Shown here piece by piece: positions 55,694 through 64,000 of a stretch of DNA of 64,000 nt. The translations under genes and the position numbers were made by a program. This DNA is from UBA1723 sp045641065 (lineage in GTDB: Bacteria > Bacteroidota > Bacteroidia > Bacteroidales > Paludibacteraceae), in contig JAZUGF010000068.1 in the NCBI GenBank assembly GCA_045641065.1, positions 1 through 64,000 on the forward strand, written 5' to 3'. Each line of letters starts with the position of its first letter. Positions within the stretch are counted from its first letter, which is position 1. The notes below the pieces were generated by a model. That model was not told where the DNA came from and searched no databases. It was given only the letters and a program-made list of their open reading frames with translations.

Positions 55694-58540
55694 TCATTTT
55701 GATGGAGTAATGATATGAATGTCACGCTGAGGGAATGGAATCTCAAAGTTGTTCTCATTCAATGCATTGTAGATCAACTCTTTTGCTCTTGAAACAATGA
55801 CCAACTTGTTTTCAACCAAAATCCACATCACAACATATAGATCGACTGAACTCTCTCCAAAATCGTTGAACAATACGCTGATTTTCTTCTCAGGATCGAC
55901 GTTGGCTTTCACTCCTGTCTTTTCATAATGCATACAGTCTAACTTCTCTATAAGCGTATCTCTTACTTTTTTCACATCCGTACCATAAGCCACACCGACA
56001 GGTAGTTTCACAAGCTCGTAACCGTGATTACGGGTAAGATTCTTGAATGTTTTTGTGAAAAGTGTGGAATTTAGGAATGCAATCACGCATCCGTCCAAAG
56101 TGATAAGCTGTGTACTTTGGTAAGTGATCGACTCTACTTTTCCTCTCACTCCGTCGCATTCGATGAAATCACCTACTCTTACACGTCTGCCGGTCATCAA
56201 AGAGATTCCATAGAAGAAGTTGTTGAGCATATCACGCATGGCGAATCCGAGACCGGTAGCCAAACCAGCAGTCACGATTGATATTCCACTCTTTGGAACC
56301 TGTAGTAAGAATAGAATGAAAATGAAGTATATTCCCCATACCACAATTGATATCATATTGTTAGCAAGTGATATGTTGGATCTTTCTATCTCATGAAGAG
56401 CCTTGTTCTTGAGCTTCAAATGTTTGTAGATGGAGCGGAGAATGTAGGATATAAATTTGAAAATAAAATAGAATTCCAACACAACCACAATCTTGAACAA
56501 TGACAACTGACACAAGTCTTCAATGTCGAGGAAGTTTGTGAAGAAGATGTCTTTACACATTGCAGTTAGGTCGAAGATATCTGTGGCGATATAGATACAT
56601 AGTAGGAACGAAAGCACTGCTGCTACAGGAATCAAACACATAGTCACAAGATCTAAGAACCAAGTGTGAGTTATGTTGTCGCCCTGGTTAGTCTGCAACT
56701 CGATGATTTTTTTGTTAAGAGCTTTTTCGTATTCCTTTTGAGGAGTCTCTGACTCGATTATGCCATTCTTCTTAAGGATATGTTTTGCGACTTTGTTCTT
56801 CTCAAACTCCTTCATATACTCCGACACAAAAGTCAACGCCTGAACGCAAGTAAGCTGAACCAACCACCAGATGAAGACCTCTACAGCCAATAGAGCATAA
56901 CCGAGCCATGCCATGACGCAAGCCACGGTCATGATGGTAAGTGAGATCCACGCGTAAATTTCGTCGTACTTAGGAATGTTAGAATGGTGCTTCTTCACCG
57001 AACGGAATCCCCATATAGTAAACAAAATTAGCATTGGTGGAAATAGAATCACCACAAGGTTGTTAGGCACAAACAAGATACGGAATATGATGATCACAAG
57101 ACCCATCATCAATATTGGGAAGTAGCATGAGAATGCACTCTTGATCTGGTATTTGTTTGTGCGATAGACTAATGAAAGAGTGATTGCTGCTATCAAAAGC
57201 ATATATTCGATCAGACGCGAACATGCCATCGCTAAAAAATTTTGACTTGTCAAAACCTGTGGCAAAGTACATAGTACCGTGAAAAGTAGGCAGGTGAGAG
57301 ATATCGCATAGTATGGAATGAACTCCTCTTTGAATTTCTTTTTGCCGAATTTCTTCAAGCAGAACCATGCTATTCCAGCTGCCACCAACAAGATGCCAAA
57401 GATGGAAAGGACTAATATGATAATAGTAGAGCCTCCCCAATCGGAATGAACATTGTTGCTGCTGCTTACATATTTGTCCTTCATGTCGTTGCATGCATTG
57501 TAATAATGCATTGAGAAATTCTTCAAAACAGATACGTAATTGTTTCCTCCATTAGTGAAGATGCTTTGTTGGATAGACTCATATTTCCCAAGTGCGTAGT
57601 CGTTGACTGATTTCAAACGACTCTCCACACGTTCATACAACTTTTTGTCTTTTATGATGTGGTCTCTGATAGAAATGTAGTCCGCAAGAATCTTTTTAGA
57701 TAATGCCACACAAGAATCACGCTCTACCTGACTCTTTTCAGATAACATGAAATCTTTCAAATTAGCCATGAAAAGTTTATTCACAGCTTTAGGTAGCGTC
57801 GGTACTTTTAAGGAATCATTAGCTGAGGCAGTGGAATCGTTGACTTCTTTGGCAATTTCTCTTGCCTTTGCCAACATGAAACTATCCTGTTTGGCTTCCA
57901 TAGCCTTCATGTTCTCCTCTGCTGATGTTGTGGTTGTATCTCCACCAAGATGTTTTCCGAAGATGTTTATGCCGGTACCTTTAGTAGTAGAGTCGGCAGA
58001 TTGTTTGCCATATTTTTCAGCTTCGTATGCTGCAGTGGCTTTTGCAACAGCCTTGTTGATAGAGTCTTCCTTCATTTTGACAGTTCTTAGGCTGTCGATG
58101 TTGGAAGATTTTTTTCTTGGAGGTATGCTCTCCAATGTCTCAATCAAAAGAGTATAACGCTTGATTTCACTTTCAAGTTTCTTGATGCTGATGTCGAATG
58201 GCATTCTTTTCTCTTTGAATTGACGATATTGTGTAGTCGCCTCATGACATGCGTAGGCCATATCAAAGATATAGTCTTGCTTCTGGCTATAAAGCATCAA
58301 TGCGATTTTCTCGCTCTCTTGAATTGTAAGAAGGGCCTCTTTGTGCTGCTTCACATTGAAACTGTCGTATATCGCCCTCATTCTTGTCTCCTCTCGGTGA
58401 GTCTTCTCCAATTCAGATCTAAGGACGCTAACGGTCATATCGAGATTCTGCTCATTGAGCACTGCAAGGACTTGTGTATGTAATACAAATAGGAGAGCAA
58501 GGATGCTCCAGAATTTCTTTTTCATCATTAATTTGCGCAA
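55694..58540 (-). CDS. Large MscS-family mechanosensitive channel
   Basis: The 948-residue protein has a signal peptide, a long periplasmic helical region (~25-365), about ten membrane helices and a C-terminal MscS core. The pore-lining helix is in GLATGLGFAMRDMLNNFFYG, followed by the beta domain GDFIECDGVRGKVESITY. Architecture resembles E. coli MscK/YbdG-like large channels. It would open under hypo-osmotic stress. Met6 (MKKKFWS) is an alternative start; the first Met lies 15 bases from the -7 box, so the leader is very short. Confidence 0.9.
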   Translation of the reverse strand: MRKLMMKKKFWSILALLFVLHTQVLAVLNEQNLDMTVSVLRSELEKTHREETRMRAIYDSFNVKQHKEALLTIQESEKIALMLYSQKQDYIFDMAYACHEATTQYRQFKEKRMPFDISIKKLESEIKRYTLLIETLESIPPRKKSSNIDSLRTVKMKEDSINKAVAKATAAYEAEKYGKQSADSTTKGTGINIFGKHLGGDTTTTSAEENMKAMEAKQDSFMLAKAREIAKEVNDSTASANDSLKVPTLPKAVNKLFMANLKDFMLSEKSQVERDSCVALSKKILADYISIRDHIIKDKKLYERVESRLKSVNDYALGKYESIQQSIFTNGGNNYVSVLKNFSMHYYNACNDMKDKYVSSSNNVHSDWGGSTIIILVLSIFGILLVAAGIAWFCLKKFGKKKFKEEFIPYYAISLTCLLFTVLCTLPQVLTSQNFLAMACSRLIEYMLLIAAITLSLVYRTNKYQIKSAFSCYFPILMMGLVIIIFRILFVPNNLVVILFPPMLILFTIWGFRSVKKHHSNIPKYDEIYAWISLTIMTVACVMAWLGYALLAVEVFIWWLVQLTCVQALTFVSEYMKEFEKNKVAKHILKKNGIIESETPQKEYEKALNKKIIELQTNQGDNITHTWFLDLVTMCLIPVAAVLSFLLCIYIATDIFDLTAMCKDIFFTNFLDIEDLCQLSLFKIVVVLEFYFIFKFISYILRSIYKHLKLKNKALHEIERSNISLANNMISIVVWGIYFIFILFLLQVPKSGISIVTAGLATGLGFAMRDMLNNFFYGISLMTGRRVRVGDFIECDGVRGKVESITYQSTQLITLDGCVIAFLNSTLFTKTFKNLTRNHGYELVKLPVGVAYGTDVKKVRDTLIEKLDCMHYEKTGVKANVDPEKKISVLFNDFGESSVDLYVVMWILVENKLVIVSRAKELIYNALNENNFEIPFPQRDIHIITPSK

Positions 58541-58554
58541 CTTAAATACTCTGC

Positions 58555-58562
58555 AAAATTAG
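58555..58562 (-). promoter_or_regulatory. -7 box for the MscS-type gene
   Basis: Minus-strand TAATTTTG matches the consensus exactly, 15 bases upstream of the first Met. Confidence 0.55.
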
Positions 58563-58763
58563 TGAAAATCATAAACCATTCGGAAATGATTTTAAATAGT
58601 TTGAGTAAAAAGGTGGATTTTATGTTTGTTTTGTAATAAATCACAGGAAATACAGGAGAGAAATTATCTTTTGTAGAACATATTATTTATTGGATAAATA
58701 GACAAAATCATTGGATAAAATAATTTTTTCTTGCTTTTATTTTGATAATTGTTGCGGATGATT

Positions 58764-58771
58764 TTATTTTG
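58764..58771 (+). promoter_or_regulatory. Probable -7 box for the GH9 gene
   Basis: TTATTTTG differs from TAnnTTTG at one base. Transcription would then start close to 58777, the first base of the inverted repeat. Confidence 0.35.
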
Positions 58772-58775
58772 TAAA

Positions 58776-58828
58776 CGCATGAATTTGTCAATTGGTTCAC
58801 CAAATTGATGCGTGTGGGTGAGTGAACC
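58776..58828 (+). promoter_or_regulatory. Inverted repeat with pseudoknot potential upstream of GH9
   Basis: CGCATGAATTTG (58776-58787) pairs with CAAATTGATGCG (58801-58812) with one mismatch. The loop contains GGTTCAC (58794-58800), whose exact complement GTGAACC lies downstream at 58822-58828. Together this is the layout of an H-type pseudoknot at the 5-prime end of the mRNA, 30 bases before the start codon. Alternatively the arms are a repressor or activator site. Confidence 0.5.
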
Positions 58829-58858
58829 AGAATTAATAGAACCATAAAGGATTAATAT

Positions 58859-60562
58859 ATGGGCTTGAAAAAAAGTATAATTTTCGCTTCATTGGCTTTG
58901 CCTATGACAACAATGGCAGCCGATATGGCATTACAGACAAATCAGATTGGATACCCTGCACAGGCAGTTAAGCAGGCGATGATTTGTAATTCGAATGTTT
59001 CAGAATACTCTATTGTTGATGTCAAGAGTGGAACTGTTGTTTACAAGGATTCACTACCAAAATCAAAATCTTGGAGAACATCAGGTGACAATATTACTTG
59101 GGCTGATTTCACAAAATTCTCTATTCCAGGAGAGTATAAATTGAAGATTGGAGCAAAGGAGTCTGCACCATTCAAGGTACAGAAGGACGGACATGTTTAT
59201 GATAATGTGTTGACTCAGTCAATCAAGGGCTTCTACTACTGGCGTTGTAGTACACCAATTGAGAGCAAGTTCGCTAAGTTCAACGGTGTAGATTACGCTC
59301 GTAAGGCAGGTCACCCAGATGATAAGGTTACAATTTATACAGGTGGAAAGGGTGCCAAGGTACAGCGTGATGTACACGGTGGATGGTATGATGCCGGTGA
59401 TTATGGTAAGTACACTGTAAATGCAGCAATCACACTTCATACTTTGCTAACTGCATACCAGTTGAATCCAAAGTACTTTGATAATCTAGATTTGAATATT
59501 CCTGAGAGCGGCAACCATACAGCAGATATCCTAGATGAGTGTATGTATGAGTTGAAGTGGATGCTTTCAATGCAGGACGAGGCAGATGGTAGCGTATACA
59601 ACAAGGTGACTACACTTCTTTTCCCTGACATGATTATGCCAGCAGATGATAAGAAGGAGCGTTTCTTGATCGGTAAGTCAGTTGACTGTGCATACGATTT
59701 CGCTGCAACTATGGCATTGGCTTCACGTGTTTACAAGAACAACACTGATTACCCTGATTTCGCAGATAAGGCAATGGCTGCTGCAAAGAAGGCTTATGAT
59801 TGGGCTGCTTCTCAGCGTCATTATGTAATGTTCCAGAACCCTTCAGATTGTAACACTGGTTCTTATGCATCAAGTGAGATGAAGGACGAGCAGTTCTGGG
59901 CAGCATCAGAGATGTTGATCTCAACTGGTGATGCTAAGTACGCTGCACCTCTTAAGTTCAATAACTACTTTACAGTTCCTTTCTGGGGTGATGTTAATAC
60001 TCTAGGTTTGATCTCAATGATGCTTAACGAGGGTGCATTGGATGGAAAGGTTGATATCCAGACTGTAGAGAAGAAGTTCAAGGAACTTGCTGATGACCTT
60101 CTTTCAATCTACAACGAGAGCCAGGGTCGTGTTCCATTGAGAGAGTACTTCTGGGGTTCTAACGGACAGGTTGTAAACTCAGGTATGGTGCTTGCAATTG
60201 CTTCAAAGAAATTGAATTCAGAGAAGTATTTGGCTGCAGCTCAGTACTGTCTAGACTATATACTAGGTGCTAACGCAACAGGTTACTGCTTCGTGACTGG
60301 TTTCGGTGCTAAGTCACCAACAAACATCCACGACCGTAGAAGTATGGCTGACGGTATCAGCACACCAATCCCAGGTTACTTGGTAGGTGGTCCATCACTT
60401 GACCAGACTTCTGACTGTGGAAACAGCGCATACCCAACAGTTAAGTACCCTGCTAAGGCATATCTTGATATGACTTGTAGCTACTCAACTAACGAGATCG
60501 CACTTAACTGGAATGCTCCACTTGTATCGTTGATCTCTCAGATCGTTAACGCTTACAAATAA
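58859..60562 (+). CDS. GH9 endoglucanase with N-terminal Ig-like domain
   Basis: The 567-residue secreted enzyme has a signal peptide (cleavage near TMAAD), an Ig-like CelD_N domain (~22-108: ALQTNQIGYPAQAVKQA) and a GH9 (alpha/alpha)6 catalytic domain. The nucleophile/base region GGWYDAGDYGKYTVNAA carries Asp178 and Asp181, and the acid Glu546 is in NEIALNWN. GH9 enzymes cleave cellulose or mixed-linkage glucans with inversion. There is no sorting domain or carbohydrate-binding module beyond the Ig domain. It is a single-gene unit with a strong terminator. Confidence 0.95.
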   Translation: MGLKKSIIFASLALPMTTMAADMALQTNQIGYPAQAVKQAMICNSNVSEYSIVDVKSGTVVYKDSLPKSKSWRTSGDNITWADFTKFSIPGEYKLKIGAKESAPFKVQKDGHVYDNVLTQSIKGFYYWRCSTPIESKFAKFNGVDYARKAGHPDDKVTIYTGGKGAKVQRDVHGGWYDAGDYGKYTVNAAITLHTLLTAYQLNPKYFDNLDLNIPESGNHTADILDECMYELKWMLSMQDEADGSVYNKVTTLLFPDMIMPADDKKERFLIGKSVDCAYDFAATMALASRVYKNNTDYPDFADKAMAAAKKAYDWAASQRHYVMFQNPSDCNTGSYASSEMKDEQFWAASEMLISTGDAKYAAPLKFNNYFTVPFWGDVNTLGLISMMLNEGALDGKVDIQTVEKKFKELADDLLSIYNESQGRVPLREYFWGSNGQVVNSGMVLAIASKKLNSEKYLAAAQYCLDYILGANATGYCFVTGFGAKSPTNIHDRRSMADGISTPIPGYLVGGPSLDQTSDCGNSAYPTVKYPAKAYLDMTCSYSTNEIALNWNAPLVSLISQIVNAYK

Positions 60563-60584
60563 TAAGTAGCATTCGGCTAAATAT

Positions 60585-60610
60585 AGGAGACGCGAGGAAT
60601 TGCGTCTCCT
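60585..60610 (+). terminator. Terminator of the GH9 gene
   Basis: AGGAGACGC (60585-60593) and GCGTCTCCT (60602-60610) pair perfectly, followed by TTTTTG. The stem is of the GAGACG family. Confidence 0.85.
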
Positions 60611-60726
60611 TTTTGTTTTAAGTAGATAATTTAAAATCTCACAAAAAATCTCTCATTATTATCACTTTGCAAATATTTTTATTAAATTGCGAGAAATTTG
60701 AATATCCTTACGAAGAATAGAAAGAT

Positions 60727-61902
60727 ATGAGTGATAAAATGGTAAAATTTTGCCGTTACATGAGACAGAGCGTCGGCACACTGTTGGTTACAATTGGTGT
60801 GTGCGTATTGGTGGCTGTACTCACTTTCTCGTGGGCTTTTTTGAATCCGATTGCTCGTGCTCTTGACGCTATCGCATTTACTGATAATTATTTATATACA
60901 GAGAACTTAAAAGAAGGTGATTTAGATTATTGCAAGGATGTTGCTTTCGTCAACATGTCTGGCGTCTATTCAAGAGGTGAAATTGCAGAAGGTCTTGAAT
61001 ACATTTCAAAGTTCGGTCCGAGAGTGGTCGCAATGGATTGTATCTTCAGCAACAATATGACTTCTGATGCACGTGAAAATGATAGTTTGCGAAATGTCAT
61101 ATCGCGTATCCCTAATTTTGTCTCTGCACAGCGTATTGTGAAAATGGGAGACAGTGTGGCTGTTGAACAATCTTTCTACCACGATGTCTGCTACAACGCA
61201 AGTGTAAATATTGAAGACGGAATTGTTCGTCACTTCTCTCCAGACTCAGTGACTGTCGGTGGACTTACACTTCCTTCTTTCGTAGGTGAGATCATTCGCC
61301 TTGGTTACCCTGACAAGTATAAGATGCTTCAGGATCGCGGAAACGAGGAGGAGTTGATCAATTATAAGAAGATGCAGGTCGACGTGTTTGATATGCGTAA
61401 GATCTTGGATATGGATTTGTTCTTGGATTCTTTTGATGTCCACGACAGAATAATCTTGGTAGGTGATATGGACGACTTGCGTGACTACCATACTATTGCC
61501 ACTGAACTTTATGGCATGCGTCGTATCAATGGAACTCTGATTCATGCATATAGCATTACGACTGCGACAGATGAGCACCGTCTAATCACAAATATGAGCG
61601 ACGAGTGGGCTTTAATCTGGGGATTGATAATTACTCTTGCCTTCAACTATTTCTGTTGTTGGGCTTACGAGGCTTACGAGAAAACAAATGGTATGATCAT
61701 CAACTTCACTCAGCTTGGCTTCCTTCTTGGAATGATGCTGTTGGGTGGTTTGACGTTCATCAATTTCAGATACAATCTCAACTATACTTACGCCATGATC
61801 GGTGTGGGATTGGGAGGATTCAGTAGTGAGCTCTGGTTGTGGCTTGAATCGCTCGGCCCTTACCAGTGGTTGGCTAAGAAGTGGAAATGGCTTAATATGT
61901 AA
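60727..61902 (+). CDS. CHASE2-domain membrane protein without output domain
   Basis: The 391-residue protein has one N-terminal membrane helix (~19-38), an extracytoplasmic CHASE2 sensor domain (~55-290: VAFVNMSGVYSRGEIAEGLEY, GPRVVAMDCIFS, RIILVGDMDDLRDYH, MRRINGTLIHAYSITTA) and three C-terminal helices. CHASE2 usually precedes a kinase, cyclase or CHAT domain; here nothing follows. The next gene encodes a caspase-like peptidase, so the two may form a split sensor-effector pair, an inference. An ATGCTRAAT repeat starts at the stop codon. Confidence 0.85.
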   Translation: MSDKMVKFCRYMRQSVGTLLVTIGVCVLVAVLTFSWAFLNPIARALDAIAFTDNYLYTENLKEGDLDYCKDVAFVNMSGVYSRGEIAEGLEYISKFGPRVVAMDCIFSNNMTSDARENDSLRNVISRIPNFVSAQRIVKMGDSVAVEQSFYHDVCYNASVNIEDGIVRHFSPDSVTVGGLTLPSFVGEIIRLGYPDKYKMLQDRGNEEELINYKKMQVDVFDMRKILDMDLFLDSFDVHDRIILVGDMDDLRDYHTIATELYGMRRINGTLIHAYSITTATDEHRLITNMSDEWALIWGLIITLAFNYFCCWAYEAYEKTNGMIINFTQLGFLLGMMLLGGLTFINFRYNLNYTYAMIGVGLGGFSSELWLWLESLGPYQWLAKKWKWLNM

Positions 61903-61930
61903 TGCTAAATGCTGAATGCAAAATACGAAA
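61900..61930 (+). repeat. Post-stop ATGCTRAAT repeat
   Basis: The TAA stop codon of the CHASE2 gene begins TAATGCTAAATGCTGAATGC, continuing as two related words. Position and sequence match the elements at 339, 17905, 45563 and 46545. Confidence 0.8.
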
Positions 61931-61993
61931 TGTTGAGCTGAAAAGCAAGCGAACAACAGACGTTCGTAAAGAAAGCATGAACATTCGCACGAC

Positions 61994-62013
61994 AGATGAG
62001 GATTGTTAAGGGC
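61994..62013 (+). repeat. Dispersed 20-bp box AGATGAGGATTGTTAAGGGC, copy 3
   Basis: Identical to 17965-17984, and it runs into TTAAGGGCG/CGCCCTAA, a small palindrome with one bulged A (62006-62025). Confidence 0.75.
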
Positions 62014-62095
62014 GGAACGCCCTAACCCACGCACCGATGCGAGCCCGTAAGGGCGAGCATAAAATAAAAAGCAAAAGATTAATTCGATAAAGAAG

Positions 62096-64000
62096 ATGAA
62101 ATACAATATGAAACGAATAGGTTTAGCAATTTTGACATTGCTGCTTTGCTTGCCTACATTTGCGGCTCTTAAAGCAGTGAAGAACAACAACACAAACAAG
62201 TGGGGATTCCAGGATCCTAAGACTCTTCGTACCGTGATCAAGCATGTTTACGACGAGGTTGATCCTGCTCATGCATTTGTAGGTTCGAAAGATTACGCAG
62301 TTGTACGCCAGGGTAAGTACTGGGGTGTGATCAATACCGAAGGAGATGTGATTGGAAAGATGGTGTTCAAGAATAAGAATATCGCTTTCAAAGCAGCTCA
62401 CGCACAGTGGAGAAAGGCTCGTATTGAGGATTATCTTTATGATGCAGCCGACGCGAATGGTCATTTCGGTTACGCTAACTACTATGGTGACTTCGTTATC
62501 TCTCCTGTATTTGATGAGATTGATGACACTTACACTTTGTCTTCCAACACTTCTGAGTATGCTATCGTTAAGCATAAAGGTCTTTGGGGTGCAATCGATC
62601 AGGATGCAAAGTATATTATCAAGCCAGTCCTACTAACAAAAGAGTCTGCTCTACAGGCAGCTAAGGAGTGGGGTGAGTATGCACCACTTGGCCAGACTTC
62701 ATATGAGGCTATGGATTCTCAGACAAGAAAGAAGGGTTTTGCCAACTATCTTGGAAACTGGATCGTTAAGCCTTACCTTGATGATTACGACAAAACTTGC
62801 TTGTTCACTGCTGATCGTAACTTCGCTGTTGTTAAGCGTGGTGGTAAGTGGGGATGTCTTGACCGTGGTGAGAAATGGATTGTTCAACCAGCTTACGCTT
62901 CTGCTGCTGAGGCTAAAAAAGCAGGTTTCGCATGGCAACTAAAGAATCCTAAGGCTGGTACACGTCCGTCTGAGGCTCATAATATTGACGACGGTAAGTT
63001 TAAAAACTCGTTGTTGGCTAGTGCTGCTCCTGCTACACCGGCAAAACCAGCAACTCCGTCTACACCGGCAAAACCTTCTGTGACTCCATCTACGCCTTCA
63101 CAGCCAGCGTCGCCAAGTGCTCCTACGATCACAATTATTTCGCCAAAGGATGGCTCTCAGTACACTAATCCTGAGATGACATTTGTATATCAGGCTAAGA
63201 CTGCTGATGGAAGCAAACCAACTATCGCGGCATATATCAACGGTGAACTTCAGCCTACTACTAAGGGAGTAAAGCAGTTGTCGGATCAGATCACACTTAC
63301 TCTTCCTCGTAAGGAAGATGTCTGCAGAGTACAGCTAATTGCTAAGGATAGCAAGGGCTTGAGCAGTGATCCTGCAGTTGTAAGATTATACTACAAGGCT
63401 GATTCCAATAAGCCAGCTTTGCACGTCGTTTCTGTCGGTGTTAGTGATTACGACCAGGCTGATTTGAAACTTCAGCACGCTTCTAAGGATGCCGCTGATT
63501 TCTTGAGTGCAATTCAAAACAGCAACCTATCTTATTATAAGAATTTGGCTACAGCATCACTTGTGACAGACAAGAACGCTAACGACCGCAATATCAAGAA
63601 GCAGATGTCTCAGCTTGTCAACAAGGTAGAGCAGGGCGACGTGATTATGCTATACTTCTCTGGACACGGTGCTAAGGAGGGTGATGACACATACTTCTTG
63701 TCGGCTAACGCAGAGAGTGAGGATTTGTTCTCAACTGCTGTTAATTTCGACGTCATCAGAAGCGCTACTAAGCGTTTGAAGGATAAGAGATGTAAGATTA
63801 TCATCTTTATGGACGCTTGTCACTCTGGAGCAATGTACGGACAGAAGTCGGTGGCTGAGCCATTCTCGCTTGCTGATCCAGGCATCATCGGATTCTATTC
63901 AAGCACAGCAAGCCAAAAATCTAACGAGAGTGAGGAGTGGAAGAACGGTATCTTCACAAAGGCTTTGATCGAGGGTATCAACGGCAAGGCTGTAGACGAG
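62096..64000 (+). CDS. Secreted caspase-like (C14) peptidase with WG repeats, partial
   Basis: The frame is open from ATG 62096 (or in-frame ATG 62108) to the window end, 635 codons, so the C-terminus is missing. A signal peptide (cleavage near FAALK) is followed by WG-type beta repeats (WGFQDP, WGVINTEGD, WGAIDQD, WGCLDRG) over ~30-290. A Pro/Thr-rich linker (~310-342) and an Ig-like domain (~345-430) come next. A caspase fold starts near 442 with VVSVGVSDY. The catalytic dyad is visible: His524 in YFSGHGA and Cys575 in MDACHSG. It should act outside the cytoplasm as an orthocaspase-type peptidase, cleaving after basic residues if it follows its family. Confidence 0.9.
   Translation, partial: MKYNMKRIGLAILTLLLCLPTFAALKAVKNNNTNKWGFQDPKTLRTVIKHVYDEVDPAHAFVGSKDYAVVRQGKYWGVINTEGDVIGKMVFKNKNIAFKAAHAQWRKARIEDYLYDAADANGHFGYANYYGDFVISPVFDEIDDTYTLSSNTSEYAIVKHKGLWGAIDQDAKYIIKPVLLTKESALQAAKEWGEYAPLGQTSYEAMDSQTRKKGFANYLGNWIVKPYLDDYDKTCLFTADRNFAVVKRGGKWGCLDRGEKWIVQPAYASAAEAKKAGFAWQLKNPKAGTRPSEAHNIDDGKFKNSLLASAAPATPAKPATPSTPAKPSVTPSTPSQPASPSAPTITIISPKDGSQYTNPEMTFVYQAKTADGSKPTIAAYINGELQPTTKGVKQLSDQITLTLPRKEDVCRVQLIAKDSKGLSSDPAVVRLYYKADSNKPALHVVSVGVSDYDQADLKLQHASKDAADFLSAIQNSNLSYYKNLATASLVTDKNANDRNIKKQMSQLVNKVEQGDVIMLYFSGHGAKEGDDTYFLSANAESEDLFSTAVNFDVIRSATKRLKDKRCKIIIFMDACHSGAMYGQKSVAEPFSLADPGIIGFYSSTASQKSNESEEWKNGIFTKALIEGINGKAVDE

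Larger units (their letters stand above)
58541..58858. other. Divergent intergenic region with structured GH9 leader
   Basis: The 318-base gap separates divergent mscS-like and GH9 genes. It holds a -7 box at 58555-58562 for the channel (minus-strand TAATTTTG), a weaker -7 box for the GH9 gene at 58764 and the inverted repeats at 58776-58828. The stretch 58570-58760 is AT-rich without recognised elements. Confidence 0.6.

Noticed and set aside
61612..62575. Minus-strand frames of 209 and 150 residues over the CHASE2 and caspase genes
   Set aside because: They are antisense to clear coding sequence and lack domain features.

Overview
The window reads as chromosomal DNA of a Bacteroidota bacterium, most likely order Bacteroidales and possibly Prevotella-like; the genus is an inference. 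Supporting signs are many upstream regions carrying the Bacteroidota -7 box TAnnTTTG, mostly weak Shine-Dalgarno sequences, numerous Bacteroidota-type lipoproteins, a Por/T9SS-like C-terminal sorting domain, BspA-type LRR surface proteins, a SusE/SGBP-like glycan-binding lipoprotein and a GH9 cellulase. No rRNA, tRNA, CRISPR array or integrase was seen.

Layout. 0.3-3 kb: a TGS-domain uridine-kinase-like protein and a TPR protein. 3-9.5 kb: two tandem Imm50-type immunity genes without a toxin, a lipoprotein, an MBL-fold lipoprotein, a YeiH-type exporter, an internally deleted PNPOx remnant, a GLUG-repeat protein and a GDPD. 9.6-18 kb: a glycan-binding lipoprotein, GT2, a glycerate-kinase-like protein, a His/Cys-rich lipoprotein, a 1189-residue charged coiled-coil protein and a free-standing piece of a type IIG restriction enzyme. 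18-25 kb: a higBA module and a cluster of secreted and LRR_5 proteins. 25-38 kb: housekeeping genes (ackA, pta, purE, glnS, ruvB, an rluA-type gene), two small paralogous lipoproteins, an antiporter, an acyltransferase and an arginase-like pseudoenzyme. 38-46.5 kb, accessory: three tandem paralogous membrane proteins, two of them coupled to 25-26-residue membrane microproteins; an Rpn-type nuclease gene between ~70-bp direct repeats; a CE1 esterase; an AAA ATPase pseudogene; and a DUF3990/DUF3791-like pair between 30-bp direct repeats. 46.5-58.5 kb: a complete MacAB-TolC-type efflux operon, an adenylation-carrier-reductase megaenzyme, a DUF4421-like barrel and a large MscS channel. 58.8-64 kb: a GH9 cellulase with a structured leader, a CHASE2 membrane protein and a secreted caspase-like peptidase cut by the window end.

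The most unusual features are: (1) short-period repeat tracts that sit directly after stop codons, in a (CGAAGA/CGAAAA)n family and an ATGCTGAAT family; (2) the triplicated membrane-protein locus with overlapping microproteins; (3) the CHASE2/caspase pair; (4) the repeat-bounded DUF3990 pair; (5) the orphan A-T-R enzyme. Family assignments are from recognition of motifs by eye; no database search was run.
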